A DNA stretch of 64,000 bases from Ascarosepion bandense (taxonomy: Eukaryota > Mollusca > Cephalopoda > Sepiida > Sepiidae). The translations under genes were made by a program, and so were the position numbers. Shown here piece by piece: positions 55,301 to 64,000 of this stretch (positions are counted from its first letter, which is position 1; each line of letters starts with the position of its first letter). The notes under the pieces are model-generated. The model searched no databases and was not told where the DNA came from. It saw only the letters and a program-made list of their open reading frames with translations. Where the stretch lies: contig JBBBDQ010001918.1 in NCBI GenBank assembly GCA_037127315.1, forward strand, positions 3,745,001 to 3,809,000. Direction: 5' to 3'.

Positions 55301-56015
55301 ATTTGTCTATATTTTTGGAACGAGGTAATATTTACAGTATTTACATTATTCGGTCTATTGTGCTCATCTTTGTTGTCATTTGTCCGACGTTTCGGCCGTT
55401 GTACGCTCCGGCTTTCCTTCAGATGCTAGGAATTTCGAACCGAACCATTTATTTGTCTATATTTCTGAGATGAGGTAATATTCACATTATTTACATTACT
55501 CGGACTATTGTTCTTATCTTTGTTGCCATTTGTACGACGTTTCGGCCGTTTTACTCTCCGGATTTCTTCAGGTGTTTGGAATTTCGAACCGAACCTTTTA
55601 TTACAATCACTAGGGTATATTATTCTATTTCCTTGTCTAGAGCCTCTTTTGGTAGTTATGAGTTATCTCCCTCTAACCCTGTAAGTTACTTGTTACTGCT
55701 GTAGCCTGATAAGGACACATGGCCCAGTGGATATAGACGTTGGTTAGTTCCTGTGACTTGATCTAAACAGATGTCAGTTTATTACCAGTGTACAGCAGTG
55801 ATGAACACGTAACTTACCGGATTAAAGTGAGATTACGCATAACAACCAAAAGAGGCACTACGACGCAAGGAATTGAATTCATATACCCCAGTGATTGTAA
55901 TAAAGGGTTCGGTTGGAAATTCCTAGCACCTGCAGAAGGCCGGAGCGTACAATGACTGAAACGTAATACAAATGGCAACAAGGGTGAGGACAATAGTTCG
56001 AATAATGTGTCATCA
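55298..56015. mobile_element. Three SINE2 copies, two minus and one plus
   Basis: 55298-55445 (minus, short) and 55446-55730 (minus) repeat ACGTTTCGGCCGTT and CTTCAGRTG-type words. 55735-56015 is plus and has a tRNA-like start (ACACATGGCCCAGTGGATAT as A box). TCATGAACACGTAACTTACC-like and CAGAAGGCCGGAGCGTACAA sequence follows. The last two form a head-to-head inverted pair. Confidence 0.6.
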
Positions 56016-56020
56016 AGTAT

Positions 56021-56870
56021 GACACGCGTTGCTTTCCCCAGTCTCTCTTTCCTTCTATTCATCCTGTGTGTATTAGATTCTCTAAGCCCCCGTTCCTCAT
56101 TACGTGTCCCAGAAACTTCAGCTGTCTCTTCCTGATGTTAAATATAATTTTCCTTTCCGTTTCCGTTCTCTATTTAGACTTAAACATAACAAAGACCATT
56201 TTCCTCTTGGTATCTCTCATAAACCCTGATCTACCATCCACTTCCTAAAGATAATGAAATATGTCTCGTGTTACTTTTCCGTGTCGCTCTTCCTTTCTAT
56301 TCGTCCTGTGAGTATCAACATCTTTAATCCCTTGTACCTCACTACGTTTCACAGAAACTTTAGGTGTCATTTCCTGGTGTTAAGTATACATTTCCATTTT
56401 CGTTCCCATCCTCTATTAGCCTTAAACTCAACCAAGACCATTTACCTCTGATATATCTCCTAAACCCTGCTCTACTATACAATAGCTTAAGCTTCTCAAG
56501 TATGGTTCGCGTTGCTTTCACTTATGTCTCCTTCCTTCTATCCGTCCTGTGAGCATTATATTTTCCAAGCGCTCCTTCCTCATTATGTATCCCAGAAACT
56601 TCAGCTGTCTCTTCCAGATGTTAAGTATAATTTTTTTTCATTTCCATCTTCTATTTGGCCTTAAACTCAAGCCAGACCCTTTGGTATCTCTTCCAAACCA
56701 TACACTGTCATCCACTTGCTCAAGCCTCTCAAGTATATCTTGCGTTGTTTTCCCTGGTATCACTTTTCCTTCTGTTCCTCGCAAGAGTGTTATATCTCCC
56801 AAACCCACTTTCCTCATTATGTATTCTAGAAATTCAAAATGGTGTATTTCTGTCAGATGCTACCTGGTGA
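56021..56870 (-). repeat. LINE A-derived tandem array, about 240-bp unit, 3.5 copies
   Basis: The block starting CGCGTTGCTTTCC (or variants) recurs at about 56025, 56266, 56507 and 56741. Each is followed by TTCCTCATTACGTGTCCCAG-like and TAAACTCAACCAAGACCATT-like blocks. The unit is the LINE A region just upstream of its 3' UTR (GLENLILTGRI... in minus), as at 31930-32050. Units have diverged 10-20% by eye. Confidence 0.75.
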
Positions 56871-56879
56871 GTTTGAGCG

Positions 56880-57430
56880 AATGAATGTCGAAGCGGGATT
56901 TGGGAGAGATGGCAGAAAGGCAAAAGGTTAACATGGCAGAGGGCTTCATACTTTATTTAGTTTAATTATTCCTCGTAAACTAGATTGCTGAAAGTATTTA
57001 ACTCGTTCGTTCATGGCATCTGTTTAGAGGGTTGGTTACCTAAATTCTAAAATTCGCCAGTGCTAAGATACCTTTAGCCAGTAATCTAATATAATGGATA
57101 ACGAGAGCTAAATATTTAAGGACACATTATGTTTGACCGAAATGTATCTTTTGTGTTTTTGTGACTTTTTGTGTTTTTGTGATTTTTTGTGTTTTTGGAA
57201 ACACAAACCAGAAAAAAAATGACAATATAGTCAAACTTGAGGACATAATAAAAACACCGAAAAAATAACATTCTTAAAAATGGCATGTGAAGAGGCTGAA
57301 AGCGTTTGGAGAGTCGAAAATTATGGAACAATTTTAAATACATTAAACACAGCAGAAAGAAAACACGTAGGAATACTGGAAAAATTAAATTGAAAATTAA
57401 TAAAAACCTTTCTTGTCGGTCGTTTTTAAC
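56880..57430. other. No recognised feature
   Basis: Mixed AT-rich sequence; TTTTTGTGTTTTTGTGA-type short repeats at 57150-57195. Confidence 0.4.
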
Positions 57431-57431
57431 G

Positions 57432-57432
<1 letters not shown>

Positions 57433-57506
<74 letters not shown>
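57433..57506. repeat. (CA)n(TA)n microsatellite
   Basis: CA run then TA run, adjoining the inverted repeat at 57500. Confidence 0.95.
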
Positions 57507-57508
<2 letters not shown>

Positions 57509-57860
57509 AAAAAGTGGGAGAAGCCGTGAACGCTTTGTTTAAACTGTAGATTTATTGTTGCTATTATTATTAATATTATTTGCTTTTTGTATGATATATT
57601 AAGTGTCTATAATGGTATTTATGTTACTACATGTTTCGAGATCCGTTTGTCATTCTGACGGATCTCAGTATGTGAAGTCACAAGATTATCTGCCTGAAGA
57701 GAGTCAACTTTAGACTCGAAACACGTGTAGCAACACAAATACTATTATAGACACTTAATATAGCATACAAAAAGCAAGTAATATTAATAATAACAACAAT
57801 AAATCTACACTTTAAACAAAAAAAAACTTTCACGGCTTCTCGCACTTTTTTCTTTTATAC
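57500..57860. repeat. Large inverted repeat with hammerhead at its centre
   Basis: Arms of about 140 bp: left includes GAGAAGCCGTGAACGC, GATTTATTGTTGCTATTATT and ATTAAGTGTCTATAATGGTA; right is their complement. The centre (57640-57720) holds GAUCCGU/ACGGAUC and GAGUC/GACUC stems, each next to CGAAAC. Confidence 0.8.
57691..57734 (+). ncRNA. Hammerhead ribozyme motif, type I (candidate)
   Basis: CUGAAGA (57694-57700; fits CUGANGA), stem II GAGUC-AACUUUA-GACUC, GAAA (57718-57721), stem III ACA-CG-UGU, cleavage nucleotide A57729, stem I GCA (57730-57732) with UGC (57691-57693). Core nucleotides are all canonical; stem I is only 3 bp. The mirrored copy on the other arm lacks the CUGANGA block. 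Confidence 0.55.
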
Positions 57861-57897
57861 CAATTTCTCTCGTTGAAACAACGCCTATTTCGTTTTT

Positions 57898-57919
57898 TAA
57901 TACACACACACATACACAG

Positions 57920-57953
<34 letters not shown>

Positions 57954-58130
57954 GTGTGTGTATGTGTGTGTGTGTGTATATATATATATATACTAGATAA
58001 TATATATATTATCTAGTATATATATTATTTAGTATATATATATATAGTATATATATAGTATATATATATATATATATATTAATTTTATACTAGATAAAAT
58101 ATATATACTATATATATATTGTAAGAAAGT
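57898..58130. repeat. Self-complementary CA/TA/GT block
   Basis: A CA run, TA run and GT run in succession form an imperfect palindrome (57901-57985). TAGTATATATA and ACTAGATAATATA words follow, similar to the array at 58635. Confidence 0.8.
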
Positions 58131-58167
58131 TATGCATTTACTTTTATAGGGAGACATGATTTACTTT

Positions 58168-58215
58168 TATAGGGAGACCATGATCGCCTACGTCCTAAAG
58201 GGAAAAGGTACATAA
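58168..58215 (+). mobile_element. LINE A 3' terminus
   Basis: GACCATGATCGCCTACGTCC, then TACATAAAAGAAGAAGAA: the last ~45 bp only, severely 5'-truncated. Confidence 0.65.
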
Positions 58216-58288
58216 AAGAAGAAGAATCCCGATATAACATAGAGCTTTATATTGTAACGGTTGTTACAATGGTTTATAAAAGCATAGT

Positions 58289-58345
58289 CTCACTACACAA
58301 AAATTTTCGCGTTTCGGAGCTACGTTTGCTCCTCATCTGGTGATA
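58289..58345 (-). ncRNA. Hammerhead-like motif with U4A change
   Basis: Minus: UCAC, CAGAUGA (58339-58333; canonical CUGAUGA), stem II GGAGC-AAACGUA-GCUCC, GAAA (58315-58312), a fully self-complementary CGCGAAAA/UUUUUGUG stem III, A58294, then GUGA pairing with UCAC (4-bp stem I). The fold is complete except for the U4A core substitution. Confidence 0.5.
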
Positions 58346-58479
58346 AGTTGAAATGAACAAAAAATGGTGAAAACGATTTATTTTTTGTAATATGATATGT
58401 AAGTGTATGTGGTGGGAGTTTAGTACGATTTAGCCCGCAGTTAGCAGCCATAGTGATACAACCTTGGTACTATATATAA

Positions 58480-58626
58480 TGGATAATAGATAACTGATGA
58501 CTAATAGCAAAAGTAAATATCCATAATAAAGTGTAGTTTTAAGGTATAAACTAAGGTATAAACATTATTAACTAACTGTTACATTGATGTGGATATTTAA
58601 TTTCACTACTAGTCATCTATTATATA

Positions 58627-58627
<1 letters not shown>
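58480..58627. repeat. Fold-back element left of the AT array
   Basis: ATAGATAACTGATGACTAAT is mirrored imperfectly by ACTACTAGTCATCTATTATA. The internal arms TTACATTGATGTGGATATTT / AAATATCCA also pair. Same family as 59901-60050. Confidence 0.7.
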
Positions 58628-58663
<36 letters not shown>

Positions 58664-59727
58664 ATCTAGTATATATATACTAGATAATATATATACTAGA
58701 TAATATATATATAATATATATATATATATAAATTATCTAGAATATATATACTAGATAATATATATACTAGATAATATATATATATATATATAAATTATCT
58801 AGTATATATATACTAGATAATATATATACTAGATAATATATATATACTATATATATATATATATATAAATTATCTAGTATATATATACTAGATAATATAT
58901 ATACTAGATAATATGTATAGATATATATATATAAATTAAATTATAGTATATATATACTAGATAATATATATACTAGATAATATATATATACTAGATAATA
59001 TATATGTATATATAAATTATCTAGTATATATATACTAGATAATATATATACTAGATAATATATATATACTATATATATATATAAATTATCTAGTATATAT
59101 ATACTAGATAATATATATACTAGATAATATATATAGATATATATATATAAATTATCTAATATATATATATACTAGATAATATATATATACTATATATATA
59201 TCTAGTATATATATACTAGATAATATATATACTAGATAATATATATATACTATATATATATATATATAAATTATCTAGAATATATATACTAGATAATATA
59301 TATATATATAAATTATCTAGTATATATATACTAGATTATATATATACTAGATAATATATATATACTATATATATATATATATATATATAAATTATCTAGT
59401 ATATATATACTAGATAATATATATACTAGATAATATATATATATATATAAATTATCTCGTATATATATATACTAGATAATATATATATACTATATATATA
59501 TCTAGTATATATATATACTAGATAATATATATACTAGATAATATATATATACTATATATATATATATAAATTATCTAGAATATATATACTAGATAATATA
59601 TATATATATATATTATCTAGTATATATATACTAGATTATATATATACTAGATAATATATATATACTATATATATATATATATATAAATTATCTAGTATAT
59701 ATATACTAGATAATATATATACTAGAT

Positions 59728-59758
<31 letters not shown>

Positions 59759-59900
59759 TATCTAGTATATATATATACTAGATAATATATATATACTATA
59801 TATATATCTAGTATATATATACTAGATAATATATATACTAGTTAATATATATATACTATATATCTATCTATCTATCTATATATATATATATATATATATA
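58628..59900. repeat. Palindromic AT satellite (ACTAGATAATATAT)
   Basis: Almost exclusively TATATA, ACTAGATAATATAT and AATTATCTAG. Sub-units of about 80-100 bp. Private variants (TCTAGAATATATA at 59274 and 59576; CTAGATTATATATA at 59332 and 59634) show a higher-order period of about 300 bp. Confidence 0.9.
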
Positions 59901-60050
59901 TTATCTAGTAGATGACTCGTAGTGAAAGTAACTATGCACAACAATGTAAAAGTTAATAAAGTTTATGCCTTAAAACTACACTTTATTAACTGTTACATTG
60001 TTGTGGATAGTTACTTTCACAACTGATCATCTATTATCTACTATCTAGTA
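59901..60050. repeat. Fold-back element right of the AT array
   Basis: The left arm contains GATGACTCGTAGTGAAAGTA and AACAATGTAAAAGTTAATAA. The right arm holds the complement (TTATTAACTGTTACATTGTT, TACTTTCACAACTGATCATC). Arms of about 60 bp. The outer TTATCTAG repeats the array motif. Confidence 0.8.
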
Positions 60051-60204
60051 CTTTTTAAAAAATTCCATCAATTTGTCACATCTGTTTTACTTTAAAATAT
60101 TCTTTTATAGTAACAGATCCATTTAAGACGAATGTTATATTATTTATCGTTCTTATGTTTTCTGTTTTTCAATTCTTCGCTTCTCTTTTTTTTTTCTTTT
60201 TTTT

Positions 60205-60740
60205 TTTTTAATCATATCACCCCGAGCAAGGCGGGCTACGTACGAGTGAAAAGATTGGAAAAGAGAAAGCCGGAAACCACATCCTAAGCAGGAAACAAGG
60301 GATGAGCCTCTTCACCTGTTCAATAGACGTGGGTGGAGTGTGAACCGGGCGATAGTTTAGTCTATCTACTCCAATTGAAAAAAAAATAATAAAAAAGGAA
60401 AATAGTGAAAAGATTGGAAAAGAGAAAGCCGGAAACCACATCCTAAACAAGGAACAAGGGATGAGCCTCTTCACCTGTTCAATAGACGTGGGTGGAGTGT
60501 GAACCGGGCGATAGTTTACTCTATCTACTCCAATTGAAAAAAAAAAAGAGTAAAAGAATGGAAAAGAGTAAAAGATTTGAAAAGAGAAAACCGGAAACCA
60601 CATCCTAAACAGGGAACAAGGGATGAGCCTCTTCACCTGTTCAATAGACGTGGGTGGAGTGTGAACCGGGCGATAGTTTAGTCTATCTACTCCAATTAAA
60701 AAAAAAAAAAGAAAAGAGTGAAAAGATTGGAAAAATAATA
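60205..60740 (-). mobile_element. Element E, three head modules
   Basis: The shortened tail (CACCCCGAGCAAGGCGGGCT, missing the TAACGCCACTGATG part) is followed by heads at about 60245-60375, 60407-60540 and 60575-60700. A further partial AGATTGGAAAA start follows. The 190-residue open frame is a fortuitous read-through of the repeated heads. Confidence 0.8.
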
Positions 60741-60804
60741 CATTACCTACAGTCTTTTTCGAATCCTTTTCAAATTTTTGACACGTCATGTTTGGTTACA
60801 TTGT

Positions 60805-61062
60805 TCAGTCAGTCAGTTAAGTGCTATACGTGATACACGCTTGGACGATCATGTCTCGAAAGAGAAATGACTGACTGAGCAAAAGAATCCCCCACAGTAG
60901 GTTGCCATTGCTTTATGCGGTAGACTGGTTGCCGAACAACGCTATAGAACCCAATCTGTCCTGTTATTTAACCCATAACTGGAGGGAAGTGACGGATTAA
61001 TACCTTTCCCAAGGGTATTTGCGTCTAAGTGAATACAAAGAATTCAACTGGAATTCGAACTT
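60805..61062 (-). mobile_element. SINE1, 5' head truncated
   Basis: TCAGTCAGTCAGTTAAGTGC through TTCAACTGGAATTCGAACTT. It stops within the B box, so the A-box part is absent. Confidence 0.85.
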
Positions 61063-61272
61063 TCGTTACATTGTTACCCCTCCCTAATATTCATGCTTTT
61101 ACACACAATTCTTTTAAATTATAAGCACCTCCCATTATAGTCATCTAATATGATGGCATTTTTTCTACTTTTAGTTTGATTTTGTTATTTTAAATCACCC
61201 TATCAATATATACATAACCAAATAAATTTAGCACGTTTCACTGCCTGATGATGGTGTATTGATCACCGAAAC

Positions 61273-61273
<1 letters not shown>

Positions 61274-61310
<37 letters not shown>
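61274..61310. repeat. (AAT)n at the 5' junction of an R4/Dong-like copy
   Basis: TAA repeat separating upstream DNA from the retroelement; matching tracts follow at 61930 and 62190. Confidence 0.95.
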
Positions 61311-61311
<1 letters not shown>

Positions 61312-61930
61312 TCGTCACAATAGAGTTGGGCAATATTTACATTGGGCAATGTGCAAACATTATGGAAAAGCTGTAAACAAACAATGGTATGAACATCATC
61401 CAGCACCGGTTACAGAAATAGAAGATGTAACCATTCTATGGGATTACACCATCTACACAGACAGAAAAATTGAAGCAAACAGGCCAGACATTATTGTTAA
61501 AAACCAGAAGGAGAAAACTTGTCTATTAATTGATATGGCTTGTCCAGCGGATTGTAACATAGCAATCAAGGAATTTGAAAAACTGTCAAAATATAAAGAC
61601 CTGGAAATTGAAATAGAAAAAATGTGGAAATTGAAAACAAGAGTTGTGCCAGTGATAGTAGGTGCACTTGGAATGATAAAAAATGGAACAAAACAACACA
61701 TTGAAAGAATCCCTGGAAACCCCAGCTTAAGAGATATACAAAAAATTGTCTTATTAAGTACAGCCCACACACTAAGGAAAACTTTATCTATGTAATGCTG
61801 GAGACGATAGGGAAGATAGAAAAACATGAAATGGAGCCATAACAACACGCCACTACCTGCCTTAGGTCTCCCCACAGACTTGGTTGGTAGTGCGACCAAA
61901 GCAGAAATCGAAATATGATGAAAAATGACA
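61309..61930 (+). pseudogene. R4/Dong-like LINE C-terminus, longest open copy
   Basis: Open from about 61311 to the stop at 61793-61795: KHYGKAVNKQWYEHHPAPV, ILWDYTIYTDRKIEANRPDI, EKTCLLIDMACPADCN, EIEKMWKLKTRVVPVIVGAL, then HIERIPGNPSLRDIQKIVL and TAHTLRKTLSM. RPD-x14-D fits the restriction-like endonuclease of R2/R4-type LINEs. The RT and CCHC parts are lost by 5' truncation, so it is non-autonomous. The 3' UTR ends AAAAATGACATAATAATAAT. It serves as reference for the frameshifts in the other copies. Confidence 0.8.
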
Positions 61931-61947
61931 TAATAATAATAATAATA

Positions 61948-62186
61948 AACACATTGAAAGTATCCTTAGAAACCCCAGCTTAAGAGAGATACAAATAATT
62001 TTTTTGTTAAGTACGACCCACACACTAAGGAGAACTTTGTCTATGTAACGCTAGGGATGTTAGGGTAGATATGAAAAAACATGTAATGGAGCCATAACAA
62101 CACACCACGACCTGCCTTAGGAATTTCTGCACACTGGTAGATAGTGCGACTATAGCAGAAATTGAATTATAATGAAAAATAACACG

Positions 62187-62233
<47 letters not shown>
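61948..62233 (+). mobile_element. Second R4/Dong-like 3' end, in tandem
   Basis: Starts at ACACATTGAAAGTATCC (the HIER codons), keeps the UTR (TGGAGCCATAACAACACACC, ACGACCTGCCTTAGG) and ends in (TAA)n to 62233. Arranged head to tail behind the first copy. Confidence 0.8.
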
Positions 62234-62234
<1 letters not shown>

Positions 62235-62600
62235 GGCCTACGCTTTATTTTTGTATTGAGAATTTTTAAAAGTTTATATATATATATATATATATATAGT
62301 TGAAGTCAAGTCGTGACCGGGTAAAATCATTTCTTGCAATCAAACTTCTTTTTACTTTTTGCACATTCTAAATATCAACAGTTTGTCACTGATGACCTTT
62401 CAAATGGATTTTACGACCTGCAAAGTGTCTTGCGGTTCGTCTCACATTGCTGACATGACAGTCCTCCTACTTTAATTTGCCTTTCTGGAAATCTGGCTGC
62501 GGAAATGTCGTGTGATTCGTATCATTTTACGGTTTATCATACCATTTGTGATTTTTTGAATATCGAAACTTATTTCCGATTTTTGGATGTTGCTTACAGT
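62235..62600. other. No gene recognised; (TA)n at 62274-62297
   Basis: Moderate-complexity sequence around a TA run. No family match. Confidence 0.4.
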
Positions 62601-62887
62601 GAAGAAAAGTGACAGTCATTTATTTGTACTCTATAAAAAAAAGTTTACGAAGTAAGATATACTAAAGATAGAGGAATCTTAATACTGAACGGAAAGAAAA
62701 CTACACGACCTTCTAAAAAAGTTAGACGAAGAAAGTCGAAAGAAAGGACTACGAATAAAATACACGAAAACCGAATGGGTGGCCATCAGCAAACCGTGGA
62801 GCCCAAAATTCCAAGTTGGCGATACTAAAATCAAGCAAGTACAAAAATTGAAATATTTGAGAAGTGTTTTAACGGAAGACGGAAAGT

Positions 62888-63540
62888 TTTTTGTTTTTTT
62901 TTAAAATCATTTCACCCCGAGCAAGGCAGAAACGCCACTGATGTGCAGGGGGCTATATAAATGTAAAAAGATTAATTAGAAAAGAGTGAGGAGTACAAAC
63001 TAGTTAGAAAGGAACAATAGAAAGCTGAGAAAGCAGGTGCGATGACAGATTCATAGGTGGAGAGAAAGGGAAGGTTATACAGGGGTGGGGAGAGAGCTAG
63101 AGTCCAGTGGTTAGTAGATGAGTATTGACTTTGCATTTAAATTTCTGGAGGTTGTAGCCGTCAGGAAAGCAAGAATACGGGAGCGAGTTCCACAGGCGGG
63201 AAGTGCGAGAGAAGAAGCTGCAGGAGTAGAATTGTCTGCATTTGGCTAACCTGACTGTGAATGCGTGGGACCCAGTTGCCAGTCTGGTTGCACGAGTAAA
63301 CACCTGTTGAGGAGGCATCAGTGACTTAAGTTCGTCTGAGCAGAAGCCATGAAAGTATTTATAGAACAGACAAAGGGAGGCCACATTTCGACGATGGGGA
63401 AGTGGCTGCAGTCGAGCCACCAAATCAGTACCTATCACATTACAGTCTCTCCTTTGGAGCCTGTCAAGAACACTGAGGAGAACGGCAGAGGCACCTGACC
63501 ATAAATGGCAGCAGTACTCCATGCACGGACGGATTACGAC
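62888..63540 (-). mobile_element. LINE B C-terminus inserted in LINE A
   Basis: The minus frame 63552-63097 encodes VIRPCMEYCCHLWSGASAVL, LQRRDCNVIGTDLVARLQPL, PHRRNVASLCLFYKYFHGF, VFTRATRLATGSHAFTVRL and SFFSRTSRLWNSLPYSCFPD, through KVNTHLLTTGL. The 3' UTR ends at a T-run near 62890. The longest intact LINE B frame in the window; 5'-truncated, without RT palm or endonuclease. Confidence 0.85.
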
Positions 63541-63720
63541 ACTAAGATCCAATGGCGAATTGGCATGGCTAACGGCACATTCCCGAAGCTGAGTAGAGTA
63601 TTAAAAAACAGGAGAATTTCGCTAGAAACAGAGAAGAAAGTACTGGATTGTTATGTGATGTCTGTTCTTTAATATGGCACTGAATGCTGGGCAATTATAT
63701 CAAAGATGAAGGAAAAAATT

Positions 63721-64000
63721 GAAGCAACAGAAATGTGGTTCTACAAAAGGATGCTGCGGATATCATGGATCGAGCATGTGAGCAATGATGAGGTTTTAGA
63801 AAGGATGGAAACGAAAAGGAAATTAATACTGAGCATCAGGAAAAGACAGAAGCAAGTGAAATGTGGTTCTAGAGAAGGATGCTGCGGATATCATGGATCG
63901 AGCATGTGAGCAATGATGAGGTTTTGGAAATGATGGAAACGAAAAGGAAAATAATACTGAGCATCAGGAAAAGACAGAAGCAAGTGAAATGTGATTCTAG
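63721..64000 (+). repeat. LINE A-derived 128-bp tandem array at window edge
   Basis: GAAGCAACAGAAATGTGG / GAAGCAAGTGAAATGTGR starts at 63721, 63849 and 63977, exactly 128 bp apart. The unit spans AAEMWFYRRMLRISW through LILSIRKRQ. Units 1 and 2 differ at a few positions. The array runs off the window. Confidence 0.9.

Larger units (their letters stand above)
62660..64000 (+). mobile_element. LINE A RT thumb copy split by LINE B
   Basis: Before the insert (62690-62885): KKLDEESRKKGLRIKYTKTE, FQVGDTKIKQVQKLKYLRSV and LTEDGK. After it (63541 on): TKIQWRIGMANGTFPKLSRV, ISLETEKKVLDCYVMSVL then a stop, ATEMWFYKRMLRISWIEHV and SNDEVLERMETKRKLILSIR. The host frame resumes collinearly, so LINE B inserted into an existing LINE A. 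The right end passes into a 128-bp tandem array. Confidence 0.8.

Noticed and set aside
60217..60789. 190-residue minus-strand frame with a repeated YRPVHTPPTSIEQVKRLIPC-like unit
   Set aside because: This is element E head DNA read in one frame; the frame is lost in most copies and the element has Pol III-type, not coding, features.
61245..61273. Hammerhead-like CUGAUGA-U-GGUG...CACC-GAAA upstream of a TAA tract
   Set aside because: One extra base between core and stem II, and no stem III or stem I can be formed with the flanking AAU repeat. Kept only as a curiosity.

Overview
The window looks like intergenic, repeat-saturated nuclear DNA of an animal. It is AT-rich and full of microsatellites. 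It carries several non-LTR retrotransposon families, tRNA-derived SINEs, Penelope-like GIY-YIG sequence, 5S rRNA pseudogenes and Helitron-like ends. I recognise no intact host protein gene. The repeat repertoire suggests an invertebrate, but the species is not resolved. Almost every long open frame is low-complexity translation or retrotransposon debris. Family names used here (LINE A, LINE B, SINE1, SINE2, element E, family G) are local labels.

LINE A has an AP-type endonuclease, ends in a GAAGAAG-like tail and shows the thumb motif AEMWFYRRMLRISW. LINE B has YADD reverse-transcriptase motifs, the C-terminal motif RLWNSLPYSCFPDGYN and a 3' end near GGGGTGAAATGATT followed by A. An R4/Dong-like (R2-type) LINE shows a CCHC knuckle, a PD-x14-D endonuclease motif and (TAA)n tails. 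SINE1 (about 300 bp, tRNA-derived) has more than a dozen copies or fragments. SINE2 is about 300-400 bp and tRNA-like. Element E is a SINE that borrows the LINE B 3' tail and occurs as head multimers. A further tRNA-derived element of about 307 nt carries a type I hammerhead ribozyme.

Layout. 0.1-3.4 kb: LINE A scraps and a LINE B copy whose RT segment has become a 103-bp satellite. 3.5-4.8 kb: GAAA minisatellite. 5-9.9 kb: LINE A, element E, family G, SINE2, and a SINE1 split by an inverted copy of the GAAA minisatellite. 10-13.9 kb: hammerhead motif, R4/Dong copy, hammerhead-SINE copy, LINE B with a 195-bp direct repeat. 14-19.7 kb: LINE A and LINE B bodies with SINE1, element E and 5S debris. 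20-21.2 kb: ATCT array. 21.9-23.2 kb: purine tract. 24.4-25.2 kb: three fold-back hairpins. 26.5-32.7 kb: family G, SINE1, LINE B and a 5'-inverted LINE A. 33-34.2 kb: 5S pseudogene and two Penelope-like C-termini. 35-36 kb: Helitron-like end. 36.2-37.2 and 43.7-44.7 kb: a segmental duplication. 37.5-38.1 kb: tandem hammerhead-SINE dimer. 39.8-43.2 kb: purine-rich arrays. 45.0-45.6 kb: solo LTR inside a SINE1. 45.6-52.3 kb: minisatellites, element E, family G, LINE B, LINE A. 53-56.9 kb: Helitron-like, R4/Dong, SINE1, SINE2 and a LINE A-derived 240-bp array. 57.5-60 kb: fold-backs, two hammerhead motifs and a 1.2-kb palindromic AT array. 60.2-64 kb: element E trimer, two chained R4/Dong ends, and LINE A split by LINE B and ending in a 128-bp array.

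Two themes stand out. Hammerhead ribozyme folds recur: three copies in a tRNA-derived element with retrozyme-like tandem architecture, plus three unrelated ones. Dead LINE segments have also repeatedly been converted in place into tandem satellites of 103, 240 and 128 bp. All alignments were made by eye; no searches were run.
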